The notes under the pieces are model-generated. The model searched no databases, was not told the DNA's origin, and worked only from the letters and a program-made list of their open reading frames with translations. Made by a program: the position numbers and the translations under genes. Of a stretch of DNA of 64,000 nucleotides, positions 9,186-18,248 are shown piece by piece; within the stretch, counting starts at the first letter, position 1; every line of letters starts with the position of its first letter. Origin of the DNA: Chryseobacterium scophthalmum (GTDB taxonomy: Bacteria > Bacteroidota > Bacteroidia > Flavobacteriales > Weeksellaceae); NCBI RefSeq assembly GCF_900143185.1, contig NZ_FSRQ01000001.1:124001-188000 (forward strand), given 5' to 3'.

Positions 9186-9347
9186 ATGAAAAATTTAAAA
9201 AAAATTTCAAGAAATCAAATGAAAAATATTACCGGAAGCGGTGGAATAATCGTAAAACAATGCGTAAATATCTGTTGTCCGCCTCCTGGACAAATTAAAT
9301 GCCCAAAATTGATTTGCCCGGCAGTAGTTTGTCCGCAATATGCATAG
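9186..9347 (+). CDS. GG-leader Cys-rich secreted peptide 3
   Basis: A 53-aa precursor beginning MKNLKKISRNQMKNITGSGG. Compared with its neighbours it has a two-residue insertion before the double glycine, so the likely cleavage site is after Gly20. The core has six cysteines (26, 30, 31, 39, 44, 49) in the order CX3CCX7CX4CX4C and the CCPPPG motif shared with peptide 2. It ends the first peptide transcription unit; a terminator follows at 9357-9392. Confidence 0.8.
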   Translation: MKNLKKISRNQMKNITGSGGIIVKQCVNICCPPPGQIKCPKLICPAVVCPQYA

Positions 9348-9356
9348 AAATTTTGT

Positions 9357-9392
9357 ATTATTCGATGAGATTTAAAAAATCGAATAATTTTT
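9357..9392 (+). terminator. terminator after peptides 1-3
   Basis: A 10-bp stem, ATTATTCGAT (9357-9366) with ATCGAATAAT (9379-9388), followed by a T-run to 9392. It separates peptides 1-3 from peptide 4. Confidence 0.7.
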
Positions 9393-9443
9393 ATTAGATA
9401 TAATATTTGTATTTTAAAAAAATCCCTAAATTGGGATAAAAAT

Positions 9444-9479
9444 AAAGCGGCATCCGAAAAGCTTAAATAGAGTAGGAAA
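9444..9479 (+). promoter_or_regulatory. 36-nt leader element, copy 2 (upstream of peptide 4)
   Basis: Differs from copy 1 (8800-8835) at two positions: C for G at 9451 and T for A at 9468. It lies after the terminator of peptides 1-3 and 15 nt ahead of the peptide-4 start, so it probably marks a separate promoter or 5' UTR. Confidence 0.6.
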
Positions 9480-9494
9480 CCAAACATTATATTT

Positions 9495-9674
9495 ATGAAA
9501 AACTTAAAAAAACTTTCAAGAGAAAATCTTAAAACTGTACAGGGAGGAATTACTCTTGAATGTGCACAAGGGCAAGCTGCATCTGCAAAGTGCTACAACA
9601 CAAACACAGAATGCGTAAATGATCCTAATTCAGGTGGTTTTTGCATTCGTTATTGCAATAAGTCTTGCTACTAA
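9495..9674 (+). CDS. GG-leader Cys-rich secreted peptide 4
   Basis: A 59-aa precursor with leader MKNLKKLSRENLKTVQGG. The 41-aa core has six cysteines (23, 33, 40, 50, 54, 58), a different spacing from peptides 2 and 3, and is rich in Asn, Gly and Ser. It has its own copy of the 36-nt leader element and its own terminator (9702-9732), so it is probably transcribed separately. Likely exported and cleaved by the C39 ABC transporter that follows. Confidence 0.8.
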   Translation: MKNLKKLSRENLKTVQGGITLECAQGQAASAKCYNTNTECVNDPNSGGFCIRYCNKSCY

Positions 9675-9701
9675 AGTCTAAAAGCTTATAAATTAGAAGA
9701 A

Positions 9702-9732
9702 AAATTGTCGTCTCTGAGGCGACAATTTGTTT
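9702..9732 (+). terminator. terminator after peptide 4
   Basis: AAATTGTCGTC (9702-9712) pairs with GGCGACAATTT (9718-9728) around a TCTGA loop, followed by GTTTT. Because it lies only 21 bp before the exporter start, read-through could also set exporter level. Confidence 0.75.
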
Positions 9733-9752
9733 TAAATAATTTGAATTAAATT

Positions 9753-11948
9753 TTGAAAAAAAAATTCCCCAATTACATACAACCCGATTCCAAAGATTGT
9801 GGCCCCACCTGTCTCAGAATTGTCAGCAAACATTACGGAAAAAGTATTTCCCTGCAACAGATTCGTAACCTTTCAGAAACAACCCGAGAAGGAAGCAGCT
9901 TACTTGGTTTAAGTGATGCTGCCGAAGATTTGGGCTTCCGTTCTTTGGGAGTTCAGGTTGATTTTAATACATTAGCTGAAGAAGTTCCTTTCCCATGCAT
10001 CGTACACTGGAACAAAAATCACTTTGTGGTTGTCTATAAAATTGATAAAAATAATTTGGTGTATATCTCAGATCCAAGTTACGGACTGATTACCTATTCC
10101 AGAGAAGAATTTATCAAGCGATGGATTGGCGAAAATGCGAATGAAAATACAGAGGAAGGAATTGCTTTGATTCTGGAAACTACACCAGCATTTTTCCAAA
10201 CCGAATTTGACGATCAGGAAAGTAAAGCCAGTTTTTCTTTTTTATCTAAATATCTACTAAAATATAAATCGCTTATTGTTCAGTTGGCAGTAGGATTATT
10301 AGCAGGAAGTTTATTGTCGCTTATTTTACCTTTTCTTACTCAAAGTATTGTGGATGTGGGAATTCAGAATCAGGATTTGAACTTTATTTATCTGGTTCTT
10401 CTCGCTCAGGTAATGCTTTTTCTGGGTAGAATGGGAATTGAGGTTATCCGAAGCTGGATTTTGCTTCACCTTTCAACAAGAATCAACATTTCAATTATCT
10501 CCGATTTCTTTATTAAATTGATGAAACTTCCCATCAGTTTCTTTGATACAAGAATGACCGGAGATATTATGCAGAGAATTAACGACCATCACAGAATCGA
10601 ACAACTTCTGACCAATTCTTCTCTAAATACATTATTCTCATTAGTCAATCTGATTATTTTCAGTATCGTATTGCTGTTTTATGATTATCGTCTGTTTATC
10701 GTTTACATTGTTGGAGCGGCTTTATACATTGGATGGATTACGTTTTTCCTAAACAAAAGAAAAGAGCTTGATTATAAAAGATTTTCACAGGTTTCGCAGG
10801 AACAGAGTAAGGTAATTGAACTGATCAACGGAATGCAGGAAATAAAAATGCATAACGCTGAAAAGCAAAAACGCTGGGATTGGGAATTCTTACAGGTAAA
10901 ACTTTTTAAACTAAAAATAAAATCGCTGTCATTAGAGCAATGGCAATCGGTTGGAGGAAATTTCATCAACCAAATGAAAGATATTTTGGTAAGTTTTCTT
11001 TCTGCTAAATTGGTTCTGGAAGGAAATCTTACTTTAGGGATGATGCTTTCTGTGCAATACATTATCGGACAGTTGAATAGTCCACTATTACAATTGATCG
11101 ATTTTGTAAAACAAACTCAGGATGCCAAAATTTCTTTAGAAAGACTACGAGAAATTCATGATAAAGAAGATGAGGAAAGCAAAGACGATCAATATGCCAC
11201 AGAAATTCCGGATAAAGATATAGAAATCAATAATATGTCTTTCAGATACATCGGTTCGGATGTTCCGGTTTTTGAAAATTTAAACTTAAATATTCCTCAC
11301 CAAAAAACAACGGCAATTGTTGGAGCCAGTGGAAGCGGGAAAACGACATTGCTGAAATTACTAATGAAGTTTTATGAACCTAACGAAGGGGAAATTAAAA
11401 TTGGAAATACCCAAATGAAAAACATCTCACCAAGATTCTGGAGAGATCAGTGTGGCGTGGTAATGCAGGAAGGCTACGTTTTTAATGATACGATTGCTAA
11501 TAATATTGCAGTAGGAGAAGATTATGTAGATAAATCAAAACTAAGAAAAGCTGTAGAAATCGCCAATATTAAAGAATTTATAGAAGATTTACCTTTAAGT
11601 TATAACACAAAAATAGGAAATGAAGGAGTCGGTGTGAGTGGCGGACAAAAACAAAGACTTTTCATCGCAAGAGCGGTTTACAAATCTCCTGAATATATTT
11701 TCTTTGATGAAGCAACTTCTGCTTTAGATGCCAATAATGAAAAGGTAATTATGGAAAATCTGGAACAGTTTTTCAAAGGTAAAACCGCCATTGTGATTGC
11801 TCACAGATTATCAACCGTAAAACATGCTGATAAAATTATTGTTCTCGATAAAGGAAAAGTTGTAGAAGAAGGAAACCATGCGGAATTGGTAGCTTTAAAA
11901 GGAGAATATTACAGACTTGTTAAAAATCAACTGGAATTAGGTAATTGA
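9753..11948 (+). CDS. C39 peptidase-containing ABC exporter for double-glycine peptides
   Basis: A 731-aa bacteriocin-type exporter that would cut leaders after GG and secrete the cores. The N-terminal C39 domain keeps the catalytic Cys16 (KDCGPTC), His90 (NHFVVVY) and Asp107. The membrane domain covers about residues 160-450. The ATPase has Walker A GASGSGKTT near 524, signature VSGGQKQR near 627 and Walker B with DEATSALD near 650. The start codon is TTG: a stop lies just upstream in frame and the catalytic Cys lies before any later start, so no other start fits. The HlyD gene follows after 38 bp. Confidence 0.95.
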   Translation: MKKKFPNYIQPDSKDCGPTCLRIVSKHYGKSISLQQIRNLSETTREGSSLLGLSDAAEDLGFRSLGVQVDFNTLAEEVPFPCIVHWNKNHFVVVYKIDKNNLVYISDPSYGLITYSREEFIKRWIGENANENTEEGIALILETTPAFFQTEFDDQESKASFSFLSKYLLKYKSLIVQLAVGLLAGSLLSLILPFLTQSIVDVGIQNQDLNFIYLVLLAQVMLFLGRMGIEVIRSWILLHLSTRINISIISDFFIKLMKLPISFFDTRMTGDIMQRINDHHRIEQLLTNSSLNTLFSLVNLIIFSIVLLFYDYRLFIVYIVGAALYIGWITFFLNKRKELDYKRFSQVSQEQSKVIELINGMQEIKMHNAEKQKRWDWEFLQVKLFKLKIKSLSLEQWQSVGGNFINQMKDILVSFLSAKLVLEGNLTLGMMLSVQYIIGQLNSPLLQLIDFVKQTQDAKISLERLREIHDKEDEESKDDQYATEIPDKDIEINNMSFRYIGSDVPVFENLNLNIPHQKTTAIVGASGSGKTTLLKLLMKFYEPNEGEIKIGNTQMKNISPRFWRDQCGVVMQEGYVFNDTIANNIAVGEDYVDKSKLRKAVEIANIKEFIEDLPLSYNTKIGNEGVGVSGGQKQRLFIARAVYKSPEYIFFDEATSALDANNEKVIMENLEQFFKGKTAIVIAHRLSTVKHADKIIVLDKGKVVEEGNHAELVALKGEYYRLVKNQLELGN

Positions 11949-11986
11949 TTTTACTTTGACAAAGTTTCAAAATAAAAACATAAAAT

Positions 11987-13291
11987 TTGGAAACACATAA
12001 AGACATTTTAGACAATATAGAACTTCGCTCAGAAAGCGTTCAGGATATACTCACAGAACCACCACATTGGATGTTCCGATGGGGAAATACGATTATATTT
12101 ATTATTCTGCTGCTTATTCTTGCAATGAGTTACATCATCAAATATCCGGAATTTGTTCCTGCTCCTATTGTAGTGACATCGCAAAATCCACCGGAGAAAA
12201 TTGAAGCAAGAAGCAGTTCAAAAATCGAAAAAATATTTATTAAAGATCATCAAAAAGTAAAAAAAGGTGATGTAATGATGGTTTTGCAGTCTACAGCAAA
12301 TTATCAGGATGTTTTAAAGCTTAAAAAACTCGTAGATTCTATCGCTTCAGATCAGTTGCTTTCTTTCCCTGTTAAAGAAGCTTCTCATTTCAAATTGGGT
12401 GAACTTCAGGGCGATTACAATAGTTTTGCAAAAGCTTTTCAGGATGAGAGTTTATTTACTCGTTTACAACCCTATGCTCCAGAAAACATTGCGACTAACC
12501 TTAGTATATCTGAATCCAGAAGCAGAATTGCTACTTTAAAACAACAAAAAAATCTTGAACTTGCAAAGGCTGAACTTTCACGTAAAAGCTATCAAAGATC
12601 ACAGGAATTATTTAATCAGGGCGTGATTGCTGCAGTAGAGCTAGAAAATGAAAAAATAAAATATCTTCAGGCGCAACAAAACTTAGAAAACTTAAATATT
12701 TCTCTTTCTCAATTGCAGGAAAGCATTTCCAATTTCAATAAAACAAAAAGCGGAACAGCGATCAATACAGAAAAAGATAAAATCACGTATTCATCTCAAA
12801 CCCTTCAGTTATTTGAGCAACTTAGAAAATCTTTAAAACAGTGGGAACAGAGCTATCTCATTATTTCTTCAACTGATGGAATGGCAAGTTTTCAACAATT
12901 TTATGGTGAAAATCAGTTTGTAAAAGCAGGTGATCCTATACTTTCTATTTTACCGGATCATACGGAGCAAATAGTTGGAAGAATGTCTGTACCTACAGCC
13001 AATTCAGGGAAAATTATTCCGGGTGAAAAGGTATTGATTAAATTAGATAATTACCGTTTTCAGGAATATGGAATCATCGAAGGAAAAGTTCAGAATATTT
13101 CATTAATTCCTGATGAAAAAGGAAATTATTATGTAGATGTTGTTCTTCCTAAAGGTTTAAAAACTTCCTACAATAAAACATTGAAATTTGATAAAGAACT
13201 GAGAGGAAATGCCGAAATCGTAACACAAGATCTACGATTGATCGAAAGGTTTTTCTATCAGATTAGAAAACTATTAGGCTATCAATCCTAA
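11987..13291 (+). CDS. HlyD-family membrane-fusion protein of the peptide exporter
   Basis: A 434-aa periplasmic adaptor. It has one N-terminal transmembrane helix at about 32-50, a lipoyl/biotinyl-like hairpin half (KIEKIFIKDHQKVKKGD), a long coiled coil at about 170-260 and a C-terminal beta-barrel region. It would link the inner-membrane exporter to an outer-membrane TolC protein; none is encoded in this locus, so one must come from elsewhere. Like the exporter it starts with TTG (METHKD), so two successive genes share this rare start codon. A hairpin at 13343-13369 follows. Confidence 0.9.
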   Translation: METHKDILDNIELRSESVQDILTEPPHWMFRWGNTIIFIILLLILAMSYIIKYPEFVPAPIVVTSQNPPEKIEARSSSKIEKIFIKDHQKVKKGDVMMVLQSTANYQDVLKLKKLVDSIASDQLLSFPVKEASHFKLGELQGDYNSFAKAFQDESLFTRLQPYAPENIATNLSISESRSRIATLKQQKNLELAKAELSRKSYQRSQELFNQGVIAAVELENEKIKYLQAQQNLENLNISLSQLQESISNFNKTKSGTAINTEKDKITYSSQTLQLFEQLRKSLKQWEQSYLIISSTDGMASFQQFYGENQFVKAGDPILSILPDHTEQIVGRMSVPTANSGKIIPGEKVLIKLDNYRFQEYGIIEGKVQNISLIPDEKGNYYVDVVLPKGLKTSYNKTLKFDKELRGNAEIVTQDLRLIERFFYQIRKLLGYQS

Positions 13292-13342
13292 AAATTATAA
13301 CATAATTATTTTGAAATGTTCCTTTTAACAGCTTTTTAGACC

Positions 13343-13369
13343 ACTGAACTGCAATAAAAGTTCAGTTTA
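13343..13369 (+). terminator. hairpin terminator after the HlyD gene
   Basis: ACTGAACT (13343-13350) pairs with AGTTCAGT (13359-13366), followed by a short T-rich tail. Moderate terminator; it separates the peptide locus from the metal-efflux genes. Confidence 0.5.
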
Positions 13370-13396
13370 TACAAACTATTTTTCTATTTTTGCTAA

Positions 13397-13723
13397 GTGA
13401 AACTTTTAAGATTTATATTGACAATTTATTTCATTGCACTGCTGATTATGCCGTGCAGTGATGTCAAAGCTGAATCTGGAAAAGATAATCACACCCAAAT
13501 TTCACTCAATACTGAGGATTCTCATTCTCATAATATAGATGATGGCTGTTCTCCTTTCTGCTTTTGCAGCTGTTGCCAGATTACGGTAACTGCATTTAAA
13601 ATGGAACCTTTTTTAGACGTTCCTTTACAGGTAAAAGCCTATTTTTCAAAGAAAATTCTTTTTCATAGAAACAACATTGCTTATCAGGTTTACGACCACA
13701 TTTGGCAACCTCCCAAAATTTAA
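13397..13723 (+). CDS. small secreted Cys/His-rich protein (DUF6660-like), efflux-associated
   Basis: A 108-aa protein with an N-terminal signal peptide and a segment at about 31-63 rich in His, Asp and Cys (DSHSHNIDDGC, FCFCSCC), which could bind metal ions. Small proteins like this (DUF6660) commonly precede CzcA-type pumps in Flavobacteriia, as here. The start is GTG; no ATG fits ahead of the signal peptide. Inference: a periplasmic metal chaperone or sensor for the pump. Confidence 0.75.
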   Translation: MKLLRFILTIYFIALLIMPCSDVKAESGKDNHTQISLNTEDSHSHNIDDGCSPFCFCSCCQITVTAFKMEPFLDVPLQVKAYFSKKILFHRNNIAYQVYDHIWQPPKI

Positions 13724-13882
13724 TTTTTAACGATCAGATGAAAGAAGCCTTTCATCACAACCTTTAGGAAAACTTTGCAATATCATTGCATGGTATTCTT
13801 AGTCATTTTTGCATTTCAGGAATGCATCAATTATTTGATGCAGGAAAGAGATTGCAGGTCAATAAAAATTAAATAAAATTCT

Positions 13883-16800
13883 ATGTTAGATAAAATCATA
13901 AAATTTAGCATCAAAAACAAGATTGTCGTTGGGATAATGACTTTGTTGCTGATAATTTGGGGCGTTTGGAGCGCAACCAGATTACCGATTGATGCTGTAC
14001 CCGATATTACCAATAATCAGGTGCAAATAATCACGGTTTGTCCTACACTTGCAGGTCAGGAAGTAGAGCAGCTGGTTACTTTTCCCATTGAGCAAAGTAT
14101 TGCCAATATTCCGGACATCCAGGAAACAAGAAGTATTTCCAGATTTGGATTATCGGTTATAACCGTTGTTTTCAAAGAAGATGTTGATGTATATTTTGCG
14201 CGTCAACTTATCAGTGAAAAATTAAAAGAAGCTGCAGAAGAAATCCCAAAAGGCATCGGAACTCCTGAATTGGCTCCCGTAAGTACCGGTTTAGGCGAGG
14301 TTTATCAGTATATTTTGCATCCTAAAAAGGGAAGTGAAAACAAATATTCTTCTCAAGAACTGCGAACAATGCAGGACTGGATTGTGAGAAGACAGCTTAA
14401 TGGAACACCGGGAATAGCGGAAGTCAATAGTTTTGGCGGTGAGTTGAAGCAATATGAAGTCGCTATTGATCCTAACCGACTGAAAGCGATGGGCGTAAGT
14501 GTGACTGATATTTTCACCTCATTAGAAAAAAACAATCAGAATACAGGAGGAGCTTATATCGATAAAAAACCGAATGCCTATTTCATCCGTGGAATTGGCG
14601 TTGTCGCTTCTCTTGAAGATATAAAAAACATTGCTGTAAAGAACAACACAGGCAGTGTTCCGATTTTTATAAAAGATGTTGCCGATGTAAGATTGGGAAG
14701 CGCAGTACGTTATGGAGCAATGACGTTTGACGGAAAAGTTGACGCAGTAGGAGGGATTGTAATGATGCTTAAAGGAGCCAACAGTAATGAAGTGGTGAAT
14801 TTGGTAAAAGAAAAAATTCCGACGATTCAAAAATCTTTACCCAAAGATGTCGTTATCGAACCATTTTTAGACAGAACGGATTTGGTAGGAAGAGCCATCA
14901 ATACTGTCGAAAAAAACCTGATAGAAGGTGCATTGATTGTCATTTTTGTTCTTGTGCTATTTCTTGGGAATTTCAGAGCCGGATTAATCGTTGCTTCTGC
15001 AATTCCATTAGCATTGCTTTTTGCACTAGGAATGATGAATGTTTTTGACGTAAGTGCAAACCTGATGAGTCTTGGAGCAATCGACTTTGGGCTGATTGTA
15101 GACGGTGCAGTCATCATTGTAGAAGCTACACTTCACCATTTAGGACTCAGAAAATCGACTCAAAAACTGACTCAAGCAGAAATGGATGAAGAAGTTTTTC
15201 TTTCCGCTTCAAAAATAAGAAACAGCGCAGCTTTTGGCGAGATTATTATTCTCATCGTTTACATTCCTATCTTAACTTTGGTTGGAGTAGAAGGTAAAAT
15301 GTTTACACCGATGGCAAAAACAGTAGGTTTTGCGATTTTAGGAGCTTTGATTTTATCATTGACTTACATCCCGATGATGAGTGCTTTATTTTTATCTAAA
15401 AAACCTTCCACAAAAGAAAATTTTTCAGATAAAATGATGCGCAGATTGCAGAATATTTACCAGCCGTTATTACAGAAAGCGCTGCGTTTAAAATATATTT
15501 TAGTTTCGGCTACAGTCGCTTTATTTGCAGTCAGTATTTTTATATTCAGCAGAATGGGAGGCGAGTTTATCCCACAATTGCAGGAAGGAGATTTTGCATT
15601 TCACTGCATTTTGCCACAGGGAAGTTCGCTTACTCAAAGTGTAGAAACATCGATGCAGGCATCAAGAATTATAAAACAGTTTGATGAAGTGAAAATGGTT
15701 GTAGGAAAAACAGGTTCCGCCGAAGTTCCTACCGACCCGATGCCACCGGAAGCAACGGATATGATTATTGTTTTAAAACCACAAAAAGAATGGAAAACAA
15801 AGAAATCTTATGATGAATTAGCAGATGAAATCTCTGAAAAACTGGAAAATATTCCTGGTGTTTTCTTTGAGAAAAATCAGCCGATACAAATGCGTTTCAA
15901 TGAATTAATGACCGGAATTCGTCAGGATGTTGCGGTGAAAATTTTTGGTGAAAACCTAGATTCTCTTGCGATTTATGCAAATAAAGTCAATAATGTAATT
16001 CAATCGGTGGATGGTGTAACTCAACCTCAGATTGAACGCGTTAGTGGACTTCCGCAAATTAACGTAGAATATGACAGAACAAGAATGGCAAACTACGGAT
16101 TGAATATTGAAGACGTGAATAATACGCTAAGTACAGCTTTTGCAGGAAAAAGTGCGGGATTGGTTTTTGAAAATGAGAGACGTTTTGATTTGGTTGTTCG
16201 TTTAGACAGCCTTCACAGAACCAATATTGACGATGTGAATAATCTGATGATTTCCACCAATTCAGGAAATCAGATTCCGCTTTCGCAGGTTGCTAATATC
16301 AGTTACAAACTCGGTCCTGCGCAGATAAGTCGTGAAGAAGGAAAACGTAGAATCGTAATCGGTTTTAATGTGAAAAACCGAGATGTGGAAAGTGTGGTGA
16401 AAGATATTCAGGCAAAACTGGATGATAAAGTAAAGCTTCCTTCGGGGTATTACTTTACTTATGGCGGACAATTCGAAAATTTGCAGGCTGCAAGTAAACG
16501 ATTAATGATTGCTGTTCCGGTTTCTCTTTTATTAATTTTTATGCTGCTTTATTTTACATTTAAATCTTTAAAGCAAGCCGCATTAATTTTTACAGCGATT
16601 CCAATGAGTGCGATTGGTGGTGTTTTCGCATTGATTATTCGGGATATGCCATTCAGCATTAGTGCGGGGATTGGTTTTATCGCTTTGTTTGGAGTAGCGG
16701 TTTTAAACGGAATTGTTTTGATTGGAACTTTCAATCAACTGGAAAAAGATGGAGAAACTGATATTCTGAAACGTGTTTTTGAAGGAACTAAAACTAGGCT

Positions 16801-18247
16801 TCGTCCGGTTTTGATGACAGCATCAGTTGCGTCTTTAGGATTTCTTCCGATGGCGATTTCCACCGGAGCTGGTGCAGAAGTTCAGAAACCTTTGGCAACT
16901 GTTGTGATTGGCGGATTGATAACGGCAACTTTCCTTACTTTATTTGTTTTACCAATGCTTTACATTATTTTCAGCACAAAACTCAAAATAAAGAATATAA
17001 AAATGAAGCCTTTAACGACGGTGATTATTTTAGGTTTTTTATTGTTTGGACAAACATTGAGGGCTCAAACGACAAAGACTCTGTCGGTAGAAGAGGCGAC
17101 AGAAATAGCGCTGAATAATAACTATTCAATAAAATCTAAAGACTTAGATGTTAAAGTTTCTGAAAGCCTGAAACCAACGGCAAATGAACTTCCTAAATTG
17201 AGTTTCAATGCACAATTGGGGCAATACAACAGTCCGAAATTTGACCAGTCGTTTTCCATTTCGCAAAGTATTCCGTTTCCCACTTTATTTAAAGCGAGAA
17301 AAGAATTGATTGCGCAGGAAATAAAAGGAAAGCAAATCAATAAAGAAATTACGGTTAATGAATTGGCGAAACAAGTAAGAACGTATTTTTATCAAATTGA
17401 ATATCTGCATTATAATCAAAACAAACTGTTGAAACTGGAAGGTCTTTATCAGGATTTTATCAGGATTGCAACCGTAAGATTTAATGCGGGTGACATCAAA
17501 AAAATAGAAATAAGTACCGCAGAAACCCAGAAAGGGGAAATCAATTTATTATTAAATCAGAATAAAATTTATCTTAATAATGCCTACAAAAATTTAAAAA
17601 CCCTTCTGAATACCGATGATGATATTCAGATTACTTTTAATAAAAACTATGAACCTTTGAAAGCAGAATATGTTCTGGACAGCACAGCTATTGCCAATCA
17701 TCCTACTGTAAAGGCTTTTTATCAGGAAATGGAAATTGCCGATAAGAATAAAAATGTTGAAAAATCACAAGGTTTGCCTGAATTTACTTTAGGCTATACC
17801 AATCAGTCGATTATAGGTTTTCATACGTTGAATGGTCAGGAAAAATATTATGATGCAGGAAACCGCTTCAGTGTTGCAAGTATCGGAGTTGCGATTCCGT
17901 TGACTTTTGGAGCGACCAAAGCACGAATTCAGTCTTTAGAATATCAAAAACAAATGGCAGAATCGAATGCAAAACAGCAACAAAAACAATTGACCGCTCA
18001 GTTAGAAAATGCATTAAACCAATATCAGCAATACATTCAGCAATATCAATATTACGTTGACCAGGCTTTACCCAATGCCGAAAAAATCGTTAAAGCAGGG
18101 CAACTTGGTTATAAAACCGGAGAAATCTCTTATGTTGAATATTTATTTGCTTTGCAGACTGCAACCAATATTCAGCTGAAATACCTAGAGTCTATACAAC
18201 AGGTCAATCAGTCTGTAATCATCATTAATTCTTTAATCAACAAATAA
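13883..18247 (+). CDS. czcA: CusA/CzcA-family heavy-metal RND efflux pump fused to a TolC-like outer-membrane domain
   Basis: A 1454-aa fusion. Residues 1 to about 1035 are a full heavy-metal RND pump: N-terminal helix, periplasmic porter domains, and two sets of membrane helices including LMSLGAIDFGLIVDGAVI with the acidic residue expected for proton relay in this family. Residues 1041-1454 are a TolC/CzcC-like outer-membrane factor beginning with what reads as an intact signal peptide (Met1041, hydrophobic core, cleavage near LRAQ). The fusion is known in Bacteroidota. The internal signal could be cleaved, or ATG 17003 could start a separate product. The adaptor gene follows after one base. 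Confidence 0.93.
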   Translation: MLDKIIKFSIKNKIVVGIMTLLLIIWGVWSATRLPIDAVPDITNNQVQIITVCPTLAGQEVEQLVTFPIEQSIANIPDIQETRSISRFGLSVITVVFKEDVDVYFARQLISEKLKEAAEEIPKGIGTPELAPVSTGLGEVYQYILHPKKGSENKYSSQELRTMQDWIVRRQLNGTPGIAEVNSFGGELKQYEVAIDPNRLKAMGVSVTDIFTSLEKNNQNTGGAYIDKKPNAYFIRGIGVVASLEDIKNIAVKNNTGSVPIFIKDVADVRLGSAVRYGAMTFDGKVDAVGGIVMMLKGANSNEVVNLVKEKIPTIQKSLPKDVVIEPFLDRTDLVGRAINTVEKNLIEGALIVIFVLVLFLGNFRAGLIVASAIPLALLFALGMMNVFDVSANLMSLGAIDFGLIVDGAVIIVEATLHHLGLRKSTQKLTQAEMDEEVFLSASKIRNSAAFGEIIILIVYIPILTLVGVEGKMFTPMAKTVGFAILGALILSLTYIPMMSALFLSKKPSTKENFSDKMMRRLQNIYQPLLQKALRLKYILVSATVALFAVSIFIFSRMGGEFIPQLQEGDFAFHCILPQGSSLTQSVETSMQASRIIKQFDEVKMVVGKTGSAEVPTDPMPPEATDMIIVLKPQKEWKTKKSYDELADEISEKLENIPGVFFEKNQPIQMRFNELMTGIRQDVAVKIFGENLDSLAIYANKVNNVIQSVDGVTQPQIERVSGLPQINVEYDRTRMANYGLNIEDVNNTLSTAFAGKSAGLVFENERRFDLVVRLDSLHRTNIDDVNNLMISTNSGNQIPLSQVANISYKLGPAQISREEGKRRIVIGFNVKNRDVESVVKDIQAKLDDKVKLPSGYYFTYGGQFENLQAASKRLMIAVPVSLLLIFMLLYFTFKSLKQAALIFTAIPMSAIGGVFALIIRDMPFSISAGIGFIALFGVAVLNGIVLIGTFNQLEKDGETDILKRVFEGTKTRLRPVLMTASVASLGFLPMAISTGAGAEVQKPLATVVIGGLITATFLTLFVLPMLYIIFSTKLKIKNIKMKPLTTVIILGFLLFGQTLRAQTTKTLSVEEATEIALNNNYSIKSKDLDVKVSESLKPTANELPKLSFNAQLGQYNSPKFDQSFSISQSIPFPTLFKARKELIAQEIKGKQINKEITVNELAKQVRTYFYQIEYLHYNQNKLLKLEGLYQDFIRIATVRFNAGDIKKIEISTAETQKGEINLLLNQNKIYLNNAYKNLKTLLNTDDDIQITFNKNYEPLKAEYVLDSTAIANHPTVKAFYQEMEIADKNKNVEKSQGLPEFTLGYTNQSIIGFHTLNGQEKYYDAGNRFSVASIGVAIPLTFGATKARIQSLEYQKQMAESNAKQQQKQLTAQLENALNQYQQYIQQYQYYVDQALPNAEKIVKAGQLGYKTGEISYVEYLFALQTATNIQLKYLESIQQVNQSVIIINSLINK

Positions 18248-18248
18248 A

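Noticed and set aside
9215..9487. 90-aa minus-strand ORF across peptides 3 and 4 leader region
   Set aside because: Antisense to peptide 3 and its terminator; the plus-strand peptides have clear GG leaders.
8854..9674. Lanthipeptide or other Ser/Thr-modified RiPP
   Set aside because: No cyclase, dehydratase or other modification enzyme is nearby, and the cores are rich in Cys, Pro and Gly rather than paired Ser/Thr and Cys.
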